A stretch of 37,900 nt of DNA from Bacteroidales bacterium (GTDB taxonomy: Bacteria; Bacteroidota; Bacteroidia; Bacteroidales; P3). This document shows, piece by piece, positions 26,950-35,232 of the stretch. The stretch spans positions 1 to 37,900 of the forward strand of contig JAQUTD010000005.1 in NCBI GenBank assembly GCA_028709955.1, in the 5' to 3' direction. Below the pieces are notes generated by a model. It was not told the origin of the DNA. It worked only from the letters and a program-made list of their open reading frames with translations, and did not search any database. Every line of letters begins with the position of its first letter. The first letter of the stretch is position 1. The translations under genes and the position numbers were made by a program.

Positions 26950-29883
26950 CTAATAGCAAATAGAATGGAAATCACAATAATCACAATCACTTTTATTCTG
27001 ATTGTAGATGGAACTATTATCCATTGAAAGAATATTCTTCAAACAAGAAATTAAATTCTCTTCAAAATATTGGTATATGTCAGAAAAATCATCAACAAGT
27101 GTTTTACCTTTATCTTCATTCAAAAGGTCAATATCACCTGTTTGATTTTCTATTGTTGAGGTTTTTATGTAAAGAATTTCTGGTTTAATTTTATAAGAAT
27201 TTATTTTGGGAATTAGTGCTTGAAATTCATGGTTATTAGTAATTAACCATGAATAGAAAAAGGCTTGAAAGAAATAGTCATTGCGTTTTGTTTTTTCATC
27301 ATCATTAAAGAAAATTTGATCTAAACGTACTTCTTTCTTTGCATAGTTATTAGTTTTATAATCCAAAACTCTAACAATTGTTTCGCCATTATCTTTATAC
27401 TTTAAATCAATTCTATCTATGTATCCTCCAAGTTTAATTTCCTTACCATCTATTTCCAATGTTTTTTTAAAATCTTTCTCCATTGCAATAATATTAAATG
27501 GAGCATAATTTTTATCTATCTCAATTAGTTTACGGAGATATTTAACTAAAATTTCTTTTTTTATATTCAGAATTTGGTTGTATTCTATCTTTGGACTTTT
27601 TCTTTGTTTGATTTTCAGGTATTCTATTTCAAAGTTTTCGTCAACAATTCTTTTGATATCCTTAGAGTGAAATTCTATATCCTTTTTAGTTATTTCTCTT
27701 GTATTTGTTTTTTCTATTATTTCATTATAGAATTGTGTTGCACAAGCATGAAATATTGTTCCAAAAACATTATCCTGCATTTCTTCATCAAAGTCTTGCG
27801 AAATAGTTAATCCAATAATTTGTTTGAAGAAGAATTTGAGTTGACAATTCAAATAGTCATTAATATAGGTTGGAGAAAGAAATTTTATTTCGGATTTCTT
27901 TAATATTTTATCTACATGCTGTTTTTCTCTATTAAAAGAATACATTTTCTCTTTTGGAGAATTTATTCCACAAGAAATGGATGTATAATCAAACTTCTTA
28001 TCTGTTTCTATTCTTAATTGTTGAATAAAACGAGACATTTCCTTTGGCTTTGTGTCGCTTGAAGTAGAATTATAAAGAAAATGAATTGACTCACTATGCT
28101 GTAAAAGCCTATAGAAATAGTAGGCAAATACTGCAATTTTCCTTTCAACAGTTGTTAAATTATATGCTTTTCTAATTGTAAATGGGATAAATGAAGAATC
28201 CATACTAATATTAGGCAAGAAATCATCATTTGCAGATAAGAAAAGAATATGTTTAAAATCCAAACTCCTACTTTCCAAAAGTCCCATAATTTGAATACCA
28301 TTAATTGGGTCTCCTTCAAATGGAACAATAATACTATCTAATGCACTACGAATAGTATTATATAGCAAACTCCCTTTCAAATCAATCTTTTCTTCCTTAA
28401 ATAAGTCTTCGAGATTATTCGAAACATTAGAAAACCTATACAAAGACTCGGCCAAAACCTCTTCAACTGCTTGATGAGAACTTGTAATTTCTGAATTAAC
28501 ATTCTTATCAGCGACTATATTAACAATATCTTTTAATGCCAAGATTAACTCTAAAGGCTTTGACTTAAAATGAAGAAGTGAATAAATATCATTAAACGAA
28601 TTTAGCTCACTATCACTTAAATATATTGCATTATTATTGATTAATTCATTTATTTGACTGGAGTATTCTCTTTTAAAATAGTTATGCTCAACAAAAGGAA
28701 GAAGATTTTTAAGTTTTGGAGTTGAATTCTTTGATAAAGAATTTTGATAGTTCAAATAGCTATCAATTAAAGTATACAAAGAGGTTAACTGGAATTTATA
28801 TCCCATCGTTATGTTCACTTTGGTTGTTTGATTTCCAATTGTGGGAGGCAGAGCATTTAAAACCGATGGGAGCAAATCTTCATTACAAAGTAAAATGGCA
28901 ATATCTTTTTGCTCTAAATCCTTATTGTTAAAACTTAGATTTTCTAACCATTTGCTAATATATCCTGTTTGTGAATTCTCATTGGGACAAGAAATAATCT
29001 CTAAGGATAGATTATTGGAAAGAATATTATTTGTATTTATTGCAAAATCATTTGGCATTGGGAAGTTTTTAATATTTTCTCTTAAAAAAAGTCCAGCCTC
29101 CTGTTTTTGATTATTTACATAGTAATTATCGTAATCCCAATAGAAACGGGTTTCATAAGTGTTTTTTAGCCAAGAAAAGATTTCTTTTTCAACATTATTC
29201 AAAACATTGAAGCCAACTACACAATAAACCCTATTCTCTTTTTGTTCAAAGCCACTTAATTTTTCTACCAAATCTCTATAAAGCATTCCAGAGTAGCCAA
29301 CACCCTTTTCTCTTAACTTCTTTTTAAAGTGGGAATAAATTTCAAACAAACAATTCCAAACATTTATAAACCTCTCCTTAATTTCAGAAGAAGAATCAAA
29401 ACGAAAAGATGAATTAAAAAAATCCTTCAGTAATTCCTTTTGCTCTACAGAAAGAAAATCGAAACTATTCTCTATTTCTTTATAATCTTCAATATTCTTA
29501 AAAACATTTTCAGCATTAGCAAGGTTTTTGTCAATATCATCGAAGTCTTTTAACAGCATAATTCCCCAATAGTAAAACTCTTCAAAGGTTTCCTTAACCA
29601 TTGAAGGTTTATCTCTATAAAAAACTTCTGAATAAACTTCATAAAGATAATAAGTCAAAACTACCTCTTCAGCCTCAACTAAAGAAGAATACTTACTTAC
29701 AAAATCATTAATGGTATAATATTGTGGAGAGAAAAAAGGTTTTTGCAAGTGATTATACAAAGCTTCATTAAAGAAAACCTTTGCTCTTTGGTTGGTGAAA
29801 ATTATATTAAGGTTAGTGAAATCACCCTTATATTTTTCAGCCAAATTAATAGCAACTTGAGATAGAAAAGCATCTTTAATCAT
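26950..29883 (-). CDS. addB: AddB-like helicase-nuclease subunit (PD-(D/E)XK, Fe-S type)
   Basis: GGYIDRIDLK...VLDYKTN nuclease motif; Cys in YLNCQLKFFFK plus C-terminal CDYCDFHSIC; degenerate helicase region; partner AddA nearby. Confidence 0.8.
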   Translation of the reverse strand: MIKDAFLSQVAINLAEKYKGDFTNLNIIFTNQRAKVFFNEALYNHLQKPFFSPQYYTINDFVSKYSSLVEAEEVVLTYYLYEVYSEVFYRDKPSMVKETFEEFYYWGIMLLKDFDDIDKNLANAENVFKNIEDYKEIENSFDFLSVEQKELLKDFFNSSFRFDSSSEIKERFINVWNCLFEIYSHFKKKLREKGVGYSGMLYRDLVEKLSGFEQKENRVYCVVGFNVLNNVEKEIFSWLKNTYETRFYWDYDNYYVNNQKQEAGLFLRENIKNFPMPNDFAINTNNILSNNLSLEIISCPNENSQTGYISKWLENLSFNNKDLEQKDIAILLCNEDLLPSVLNALPPTIGNQTTKVNITMGYKFQLTSLYTLIDSYLNYQNSLSKNSTPKLKNLLPFVEHNYFKREYSSQINELINNNAIYLSDSELNSFNDIYSLLHFKSKPLELILALKDIVNIVADKNVNSEITSSHQAVEEVLAESLYRFSNVSNNLEDLFKEEKIDLKGSLLYNTIRSALDSIIVPFEGDPINGIQIMGLLESRSLDFKHILFLSANDDFLPNISMDSSFIPFTIRKAYNLTTVERKIAVFAYYFYRLLQHSESIHFLYNSTSSDTKPKEMSRFIQQLRIETDKKFDYTSISCGINSPKEKMYSFNREKQHVDKILKKSEIKFLSPTYINDYLNCQLKFFFKQIIGLTISQDFDEEMQDNVFGTIFHACATQFYNEIIEKTNTREITKKDIEFHSKDIKRIVDENFEIEYLKIKQRKSPKIEYNQILNIKKEILVKYLRKLIEIDKNYAPFNIIAMEKDFKKTLEIDGKEIKLGGYIDRIDLKYKDNGETIVRVLDYKTNNYAKKEVRLDQIFFNDDEKTKRNDYFFQAFFYSWLITNNHEFQALIPKINSYKIKPEILYIKTSTIENQTGDIDLLNEDKGKTLVDDFSDIYQYFEENLISCLKNILSMDNSSIYNQNKSDCDYCDFHSICY

Positions 29884-31059
29884 TTATCTCATTACTTCAA
29901 TAGAGCCGTTAAACTCTAAAACCTTATCATGACGTTTCCCAAAGAAACGATAGAAATAAGTACCATCAGAAGAACTTGTCGCCTTAGGGTCCCATAAATC
30001 TGACTTAGTTTTTATATTCTTGACCTTATACACAACTCTCCCTTGTCGATTATATATAATTAATTCATTTTCAGGAAAAGCATTTTGCTTAATCAAATTA
30101 TGAATATCAAAAATATCGTTTACTCCATCTCCATTAGGAGTTACCGCATTAGGAAATAAAACATTATCAACCTGCAAATCCAAGTAAATTATACTATCAC
30201 AACCTAAATAAGTTTGAAGTTTTTGTTCATAAACTCCAGTTTCACTTTCATTAAACCCAAACTTATTATATACATTTCCTTTATAAATATTACCCTTAAT
30301 TGTATCAGTAAAAGTTGGATTAACTTGCAAATGCAAAACTAAAATACTATCGCATCCAAATTGAGTATTTAGATTTTGAATATAAGTGCCTGTTGAATCA
30401 GCGTTAAAACCATATTCGTAAATATCTCCTTTGCAAATTGTATCATAAATTGTATCGTAATAAGGCTCATATACCAATAAAGATAGATTTACAACACTAT
30501 CACAGCCATATTGACTTAGGAAAGAATGAGTATAAAACCCTTGCCCTATTTCATTAAATCCAAATTGATTATATATTTCTCCTTTGCAAATATCTGCAAA
30601 GATTGTATCATTATATTTCTCTCCAACAATCAAATTAAGATTAACAATACTATCACATCCCATAATGGTTTGCAAATTTTGAGTATAAAAGCCCGTTACT
30701 CGCTCATTAAAGCCATAACTGCTGTAAACCTCTCCTTCGCAAATTGTATCGTAAATTGTGAAATTGTAAACTGGATTAAAAGTAACGATTAAATAAAAAA
30801 CACTGTCAATATCTGTCCCATCAGGCATTATTGTACAAATTAGTAGTTTATCAATTCCGCTTATTGCATGATTAGTCGCTGAATCGCGAACTACAATCAT
30901 TGAATCTACTGTAACTCTATCAAAACGGTCGTTGGTAAAGGACTCATTTTCGCACATTGTAACGAAAGTAGAATCAACAAAATAAGAACTTTGACCATTA
31001 ACATTTAATGATAAAAAAAACAAAAACAGTACTAATATTATCTTCCCAAAAATCTTCAT
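29884..31059 (-). CDS. Secreted CHU_C/T9SS type B sorting-domain protein with four internal repeats
   Basis: FPNAVTPNGDGVNDIFDIHNL...ELIIYNRQGRVVYKVKN...YFYRFFGKR C-terminal domain; repeats with DTICKGEIY..GF...G.Y...LQT..GCDSI. Confidence 0.85.
   Translation of the reverse strand: MKIFGKIILVLFLFFLSLNVNGQSSYFVDSTFVTMCENESFTNDRFDRVTVDSMIVVRDSATNHAISGIDKLLICTIMPDGTDIDSVFYLIVTFNPVYNFTIYDTICEGEVYSSYGFNERVTGFYTQNLQTIMGCDSIVNLNLIVGEKYNDTIFADICKGEIYNQFGFNEIGQGFYTHSFLSQYGCDSVVNLSLLVYEPYYDTIYDTICKGDIYEYGFNADSTGTYIQNLNTQFGCDSILVLHLQVNPTFTDTIKGNIYKGNVYNKFGFNESETGVYEQKLQTYLGCDSIIYLDLQVDNVLFPNAVTPNGDGVNDIFDIHNLIKQNAFPENELIIYNRQGRVVYKVKNIKTKSDLWDPKATSSSDGTYFYRFFGKRHDKVLEFNGSIEVMR
30169..30762 (-). repeat. 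Four about 50-aa protein repeats inside CHU_C protein
   Basis: ICEGE/ICKGE/ICKGD/IYKGN...GCDSI periodicity at residues about 100-297. Confidence 0.8.
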
Positions 31060-31165
31060 TAATAACTTCTATTATTTCATGTACAAAATTACAATATTTA
31101 TTTTACTTCAACTATCTCAAGAAAAAATTCTTGCAAACAAATAATCAACGTTTATCTTCTTGACT

Positions 31166-34100
31166 TTATTTTACTTCAACAATTTCAGAAGATATTTGAG
31201 ATTCATTGAAGTTTACAAACCATAGGTAGGATTGTATTTTATTAAAGCCTATTTGTTTTATTAATTGCTCGTAGGTCTTTATTTGAGAAGAATATTGATT
31301 TATGTTTTTCTTTGTTTTGGCAAATTTATAATCAACTAAGATTATATCATTGTCTTTTGTTATCATTAGCCTATCGGGACGTTTGGTTGTTATTTGTCCT
31401 TCCTCTTTTATAATAATATCTATTTCGTTCAAAATCTTATTTCCTAAAGAGAACCAAACGGATGCTTGTTCTGTGGAGAGCATTTGTTCAACAATACTCT
31501 TATAATAGTCTTTTTCGGGTTTTACTATCTCTCCTTTTTGAGCTGAGGTTTCAATGGTTTTTTCTATATCTTGTTTTGTATTTATTTTTGAAAGGAGATT
31601 ATGAAGGATAATTCCTTTTTGTCGTGGTGAGGATTCTTCCTTTTCATCGTTTTTAAGTGCACTAATAAATTCTTTGGCTTGTCTGGTTTGAGAGTATTTT
31701 ATTTGAGAGTCAAGAAAACTCGATTGAAGTGGAATTGAGTTTGGAGTTATTTTGAAGATATTTGTTTGTTCTGTCGTTGAGGTGTTTAGTTGTTTAGTTG
31801 TTGTTTCTGTTTGCTCTTCTGATTCTATACAATAATTATATTCCATTTCTCCCTCTTGATTTGTTTCTTCTTTTAGTTGCTTATTAAGTGCTATGTAGAG
31901 GAATTTTGAAATATTATCAATGTGTTTTAAATCTATTCCGTCTTTGTTTTGATTAAGTTGTCCAATAATTGACAAAGAATGTTTTGGTCTTGTTAGGGCA
32001 ACATAGAGAAGGTTAAGATTATCTACAAATTGTTGTAGCTGCTCGTCAAGATATTCTTGATGATAAAAGGAATTGTTTAGTGAATAGTTCTTGGATAAAA
32101 GGGTTGGAATGGTTGAATCTAATTTATTTTCATTTAACCATAGCTCTGTTTCGGAACTAAATTTCCAATTAGCATAAGGAATAATGACTACTGGAAATTC
32201 CAATCCTTTTGATTTATGAATTGACAAAAGTCTTATTCCTTCGTAATCATCGTTTATTATTATTTTTTTTGTTTGTAAATCTTCCTCCCAATAGTTTAGA
32301 AATGCAGTAAGGTTGGATGAGTTGTTTTTAGTGTATTCTTGCACCTGGTCTAAGAAAGATGTTATAAAAGAAAGTTCATTTGCATCTTTGTCTATTTGTA
32401 GTTGTTTAATTATATGTACTGTTAAATCGAAAAGTGGTTTTCTTAGAATTTCTTTTTTAGATATCCATTCTAATTCTTGAGGTATTTTTAGAGATTGGTT
32501 TACATCTTGAAGTGCTTTATCATCTTTATATATGTATCTTTTCAAGTTAAACAATGATACGGTATTTTCTTTATTGTTTACGTATTTCAAAGCATCAATA
32601 ATTAATCTAATGCTTTGTGAATACATATAACTAAACGCCATATCAGAAACAATACTATAGTTTTGCCCAGAAAGATAATCTGCGACAAGGCTTACTTGAG
32701 CATTTGTTCTTAAAAGAATAGCAATATCTTTTGGAGAGTATCCTTTTTCTAAGTGATAATCTATCTCTTGCTTTAATGTATTTAATGTCCTTTCTTCAAA
32801 ACTTCCTCTTTTGCCAACCAATAATTCCACTCTTATGTTACCTGATTGAGGTGAATTTGGTTTTGTTTCTTGCGATGCATCTGAGAATACTCCTTTAATT
32901 TGATTTATTCTTTCTTTATCAAGCTCTTCAATATTTTCACATAAAAGGTTTAAACCTTGAGAAAACAGATTATTATTAAACTCAACAATGTTTTTATCGG
33001 TTCTATAATTTGTTTTTAATGTTTCAATATTTGGAATTCTTGGATTGGATGATGATTCCTCGTAGGATATTCCTTTATCAATATTGTTTAATATTCTCCA
33101 GTCTCCATTTCTCCAACGATAAATTGATTGCTTCACATCTCCAACAATAACATTCCTTTGTCCCCTATCCAAACTCTCCAAAACCAAAGGAGAAAGTGTT
33201 TTCCAATTTAAAAGAGATGTGTCTTGAAACTCATCAATCATAATATACTTAATCTTAGAGCCTATCTTCTCATAGATAAAAGATATATCTGAATTATTAT
33301 CCAAACGAATTATGTCCGATAACAATTTTGAGGTGTTAGAAAGCAAGAACTTATTCTCTTCTTTCAAAATATCATCCCTATGATTAGCAATATTCTTTAA
33401 AAGACCTATATTATCAATAAAAGGGAGAACTGCTTGCCATGTTCTTAACTCTTGATTGCAATTATCAAAATATTCAAAATACTCATTAAGAAGAGGGATT
33501 AGAGTATTATTAACTAAATCTGCCCTACTTGAACGATTAACAGAATCACTAAACCATCCTTCAACTCCCTCAATTGCTTTAAAATAATAACCCTTATCTC
33601 TAAAATCAAATTTCTCCTTACTAATTCCCAAAAGAGCATTAGCAATTCCCCTTGTTTTTCCGGCAAAATCATTAACCGTAAGCCCATTTTCTTCAAAAAT
33701 CTTTGCAAACCTATCCCCATAAGCAATCAAACTCTTCTTAATCTCAACCAATTTTCCATTCCCTTTTTGCTTAAATTGGCTTAAGACCTCCTTATCCAAA
33801 GTTTTAATTTCAGACTCAAAACGCTTAAAAACCTCCTTATCCAAATTTCTGCTAAAATCAATCAATTCCTTTTCAACATTCACCCTTTTTCCTTCCTCAA
33901 CCCTCGAATCAATCATATCCATATACCAGTCATACAAAGCCTTATCCTTATCGGTGGAAGAAATCACCCTTTCAATAGTTTCTTTTATTATATCCGAGTC
34001 ATCAATAATCAAATTATAATTAGAACCAATCCCAAGCTCCTTTGCCAAATTACGCATAACCTTTTGTAAGAAAGAGTCAATGGTTTGAATATTGAAATTA

Positions 34101-34411
34101 GAATAATCGTGAAGTATGTTTTCTAAAGCCTGCGATGCTTTTTCTTGAATGATGTTGGAGTCCATTGCTGAATTTCTCTTACATAAAGCTTCAAAGAAAT
34201 CTGTTTTCTCGCCAATCTTTATACCATAAAGCTCTTTTAAAATCCTAAGTTTCATTTCTGAGGTAGCCTTATTGGTGAAAGTAACGGCAAGAATATTACT
34301 ATAAGATTTAGTATCCTTAATTAGCAAACTAACATATTCCAAAACCAAATTAAAGGTTTTACCACTTCCAGCAGAAGCCTTATATACAACAAGATTAGCG
34401 TTAACTGACAT
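31166..34411 (-). CDS. addA: AddA-like UvrD-family helicase-nuclease
   Basis: Walker A YKASAGSGKTFN, IMIDEFQDTSLLNW, GDVKQSIYRWRNGD, LLSIHKSKGLEFPVVIIP, C-terminal PDRLMITKDNDIILVDYKFAK. Confidence 0.9.
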   Translation of the reverse strand: MSVNANLVVYKASAGSGKTFNLVLEYVSLLIKDTKSYSNILAVTFTNKATSEMKLRILKELYGIKIGEKTDFFEALCKRNSAMDSNIIQEKASQALENILHDYSNFNIQTIDSFLQKVMRNLAKELGIGSNYNLIIDDSDIIKETIERVISSTDKDKALYDWYMDMIDSRVEEGKRVNVEKELIDFSRNLDKEVFKRFESEIKTLDKEVLSQFKQKGNGKLVEIKKSLIAYGDRFAKIFEENGLTVNDFAGKTRGIANALLGISKEKFDFRDKGYYFKAIEGVEGWFSDSVNRSSRADLVNNTLIPLLNEYFEYFDNCNQELRTWQAVLPFIDNIGLLKNIANHRDDILKEENKFLLSNTSKLLSDIIRLDNNSDISFIYEKIGSKIKYIMIDEFQDTSLLNWKTLSPLVLESLDRGQRNVIVGDVKQSIYRWRNGDWRILNNIDKGISYEESSSNPRIPNIETLKTNYRTDKNIVEFNNNLFSQGLNLLCENIEELDKERINQIKGVFSDASQETKPNSPQSGNIRVELLVGKRGSFEERTLNTLKQEIDYHLEKGYSPKDIAILLRTNAQVSLVADYLSGQNYSIVSDMAFSYMYSQSIRLIIDALKYVNNKENTVSLFNLKRYIYKDDKALQDVNQSLKIPQELEWISKKEILRKPLFDLTVHIIKQLQIDKDANELSFITSFLDQVQEYTKNNSSNLTAFLNYWEEDLQTKKIIINDDYEGIRLLSIHKSKGLEFPVVIIPYANWKFSSETELWLNENKLDSTIPTLLSKNYSLNNSFYHQEYLDEQLQQFVDNLNLLYVALTRPKHSLSIIGQLNQNKDGIDLKHIDNISKFLYIALNKQLKEETNQEGEMEYNYCIESEEQTETTTKQLNTSTTEQTNIFKITPNSIPLQSSFLDSQIKYSQTRQAKEFISALKNDEKEESSPRQKGIILHNLLSKINTKQDIEKTIETSAQKGEIVKPEKDYYKSIVEQMLSTEQASVWFSLGNKILNEIDIIIKEEGQITTKRPDRLMITKDNDIILVDYKFAKTKKNINQYSSQIKTYEQLIKQIGFNKIQSYLWFVNFNESQISSEIVEVK

Positions 34412-34606
34412 AATAAAATTTTTATCTAATGCAAAAATACAATATTTATCTTACTTAAAAACCAAAAGCAAAGAAGTAAACTCAAGAATATTAGCTATAA
34501 GTGTAGATTTTAGAAAACCTCAAGACACACTAAAAAAAAGAACAAAAAAATAAAGATTTGAAATAAATGTATCTAACCCTTATTATATTTTAATTAAATC
34601 AAGTAA

Positions 34607-34703
34607 AAATTTAGTAAGGTGGCAGGTTACCGACAGTAACCTGCCACCTTACACACAACATCCTGCCACCTTACTTATAACATCCTGCCACCTTACTAAA
34701 TTT
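34607..34703. repeat. 22-bp repeat array with inverted first unit (CCTGCCACCTTAC core)
   Basis: GGTGGCAGG at 34618; CCTGCCACC at 34640, 34662, 34684. Perfect 17-bp stem 34614-34630/34636-34652, 5-nt loop; outer arms AAATTTAGTAAGGTGGCAGG / CCTGCCACCTTACTAAATTT perfect over 20 bp. Confidence 0.95.
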
Positions 34704-34706
34704 ATT

Positions 34707-34761
34707 CTTGATTTAAATAAGTTTTTTCTTCATTTAAGCAGATTTATATCTTGTTTAAATT
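34707..34761. repeat. AT-rich 21-22 bp repeat, CTTsatTTAAnnnnnnTTTnTnT, continuing preceding array register
   Basis: CTTGATTTAA 34707, CTTCATTTAA 34728, CTTGTTTAAA 34750. Confidence 0.6.
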
Positions 34762-34870
34762 AAAAATAATACGGATTTGTTATCAATAAAAAATCTAAAT
34801 TAGATTTTTACAAGTCAAAATTTTAAATAAAAGACTTATGAATTCTTAAATAAAAAAATATACCCAATTT

Positions 34871-34921
34871 AAGGTTATTACTGATAAGAATGTGTATTCT
34901 CGTAAAGTAATTAAAAACTAA
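34871..34921 (+). pseudogene. Remnant of a T9SS sorting-domain gene 3' end
   Basis: Reads KVITDKNVYSRKVIKN*, near-identical to the tail KVRTEKNVYSHKVIKN* of the 35233-37263 gene; no matching upstream ORF. Confidence 0.75.
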
Positions 34922-35232
34922 TAATGTATTAAGTTATTGACTCGTCTGGAATAAGCGTTACAGATTTTACACTTATTTTCTTGAGCAAAGTTATGAAAAA
35001 AGGAGTTGCTTGTACAAGAATGCTTTTTGTGTTTCAGCTTGTCTAATGAGGAATTCAATACCCTAAATAAAATTCTCAATTAATAAGGATTATTTCTTCT
35101 TAAACAAAACTAAAGCTGAATTGACTAAAAGGACTTTATTCCTAATCTTTATTTTTAAAATTATTTTTAAAAAAGTAAACATTTTTCACTTTAAGGTGTT
35201 ATATAAGCATTAACACTTAAAAATTATAAGAC

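Noticed and set aside
34607-34703. Insertion-sequence terminal inverted repeats
   Set aside because: The arms enclose only about 60 bp of the same repeat units, with no transposase or target-site duplication.
34789-34809. Palindrome AAAAATCTAA-A-TTAGATTTTT
   Set aside because: Perfect but isolated AT-rich dyad; cannot be distinguished from chance in this base composition without a genome-wide comparison.
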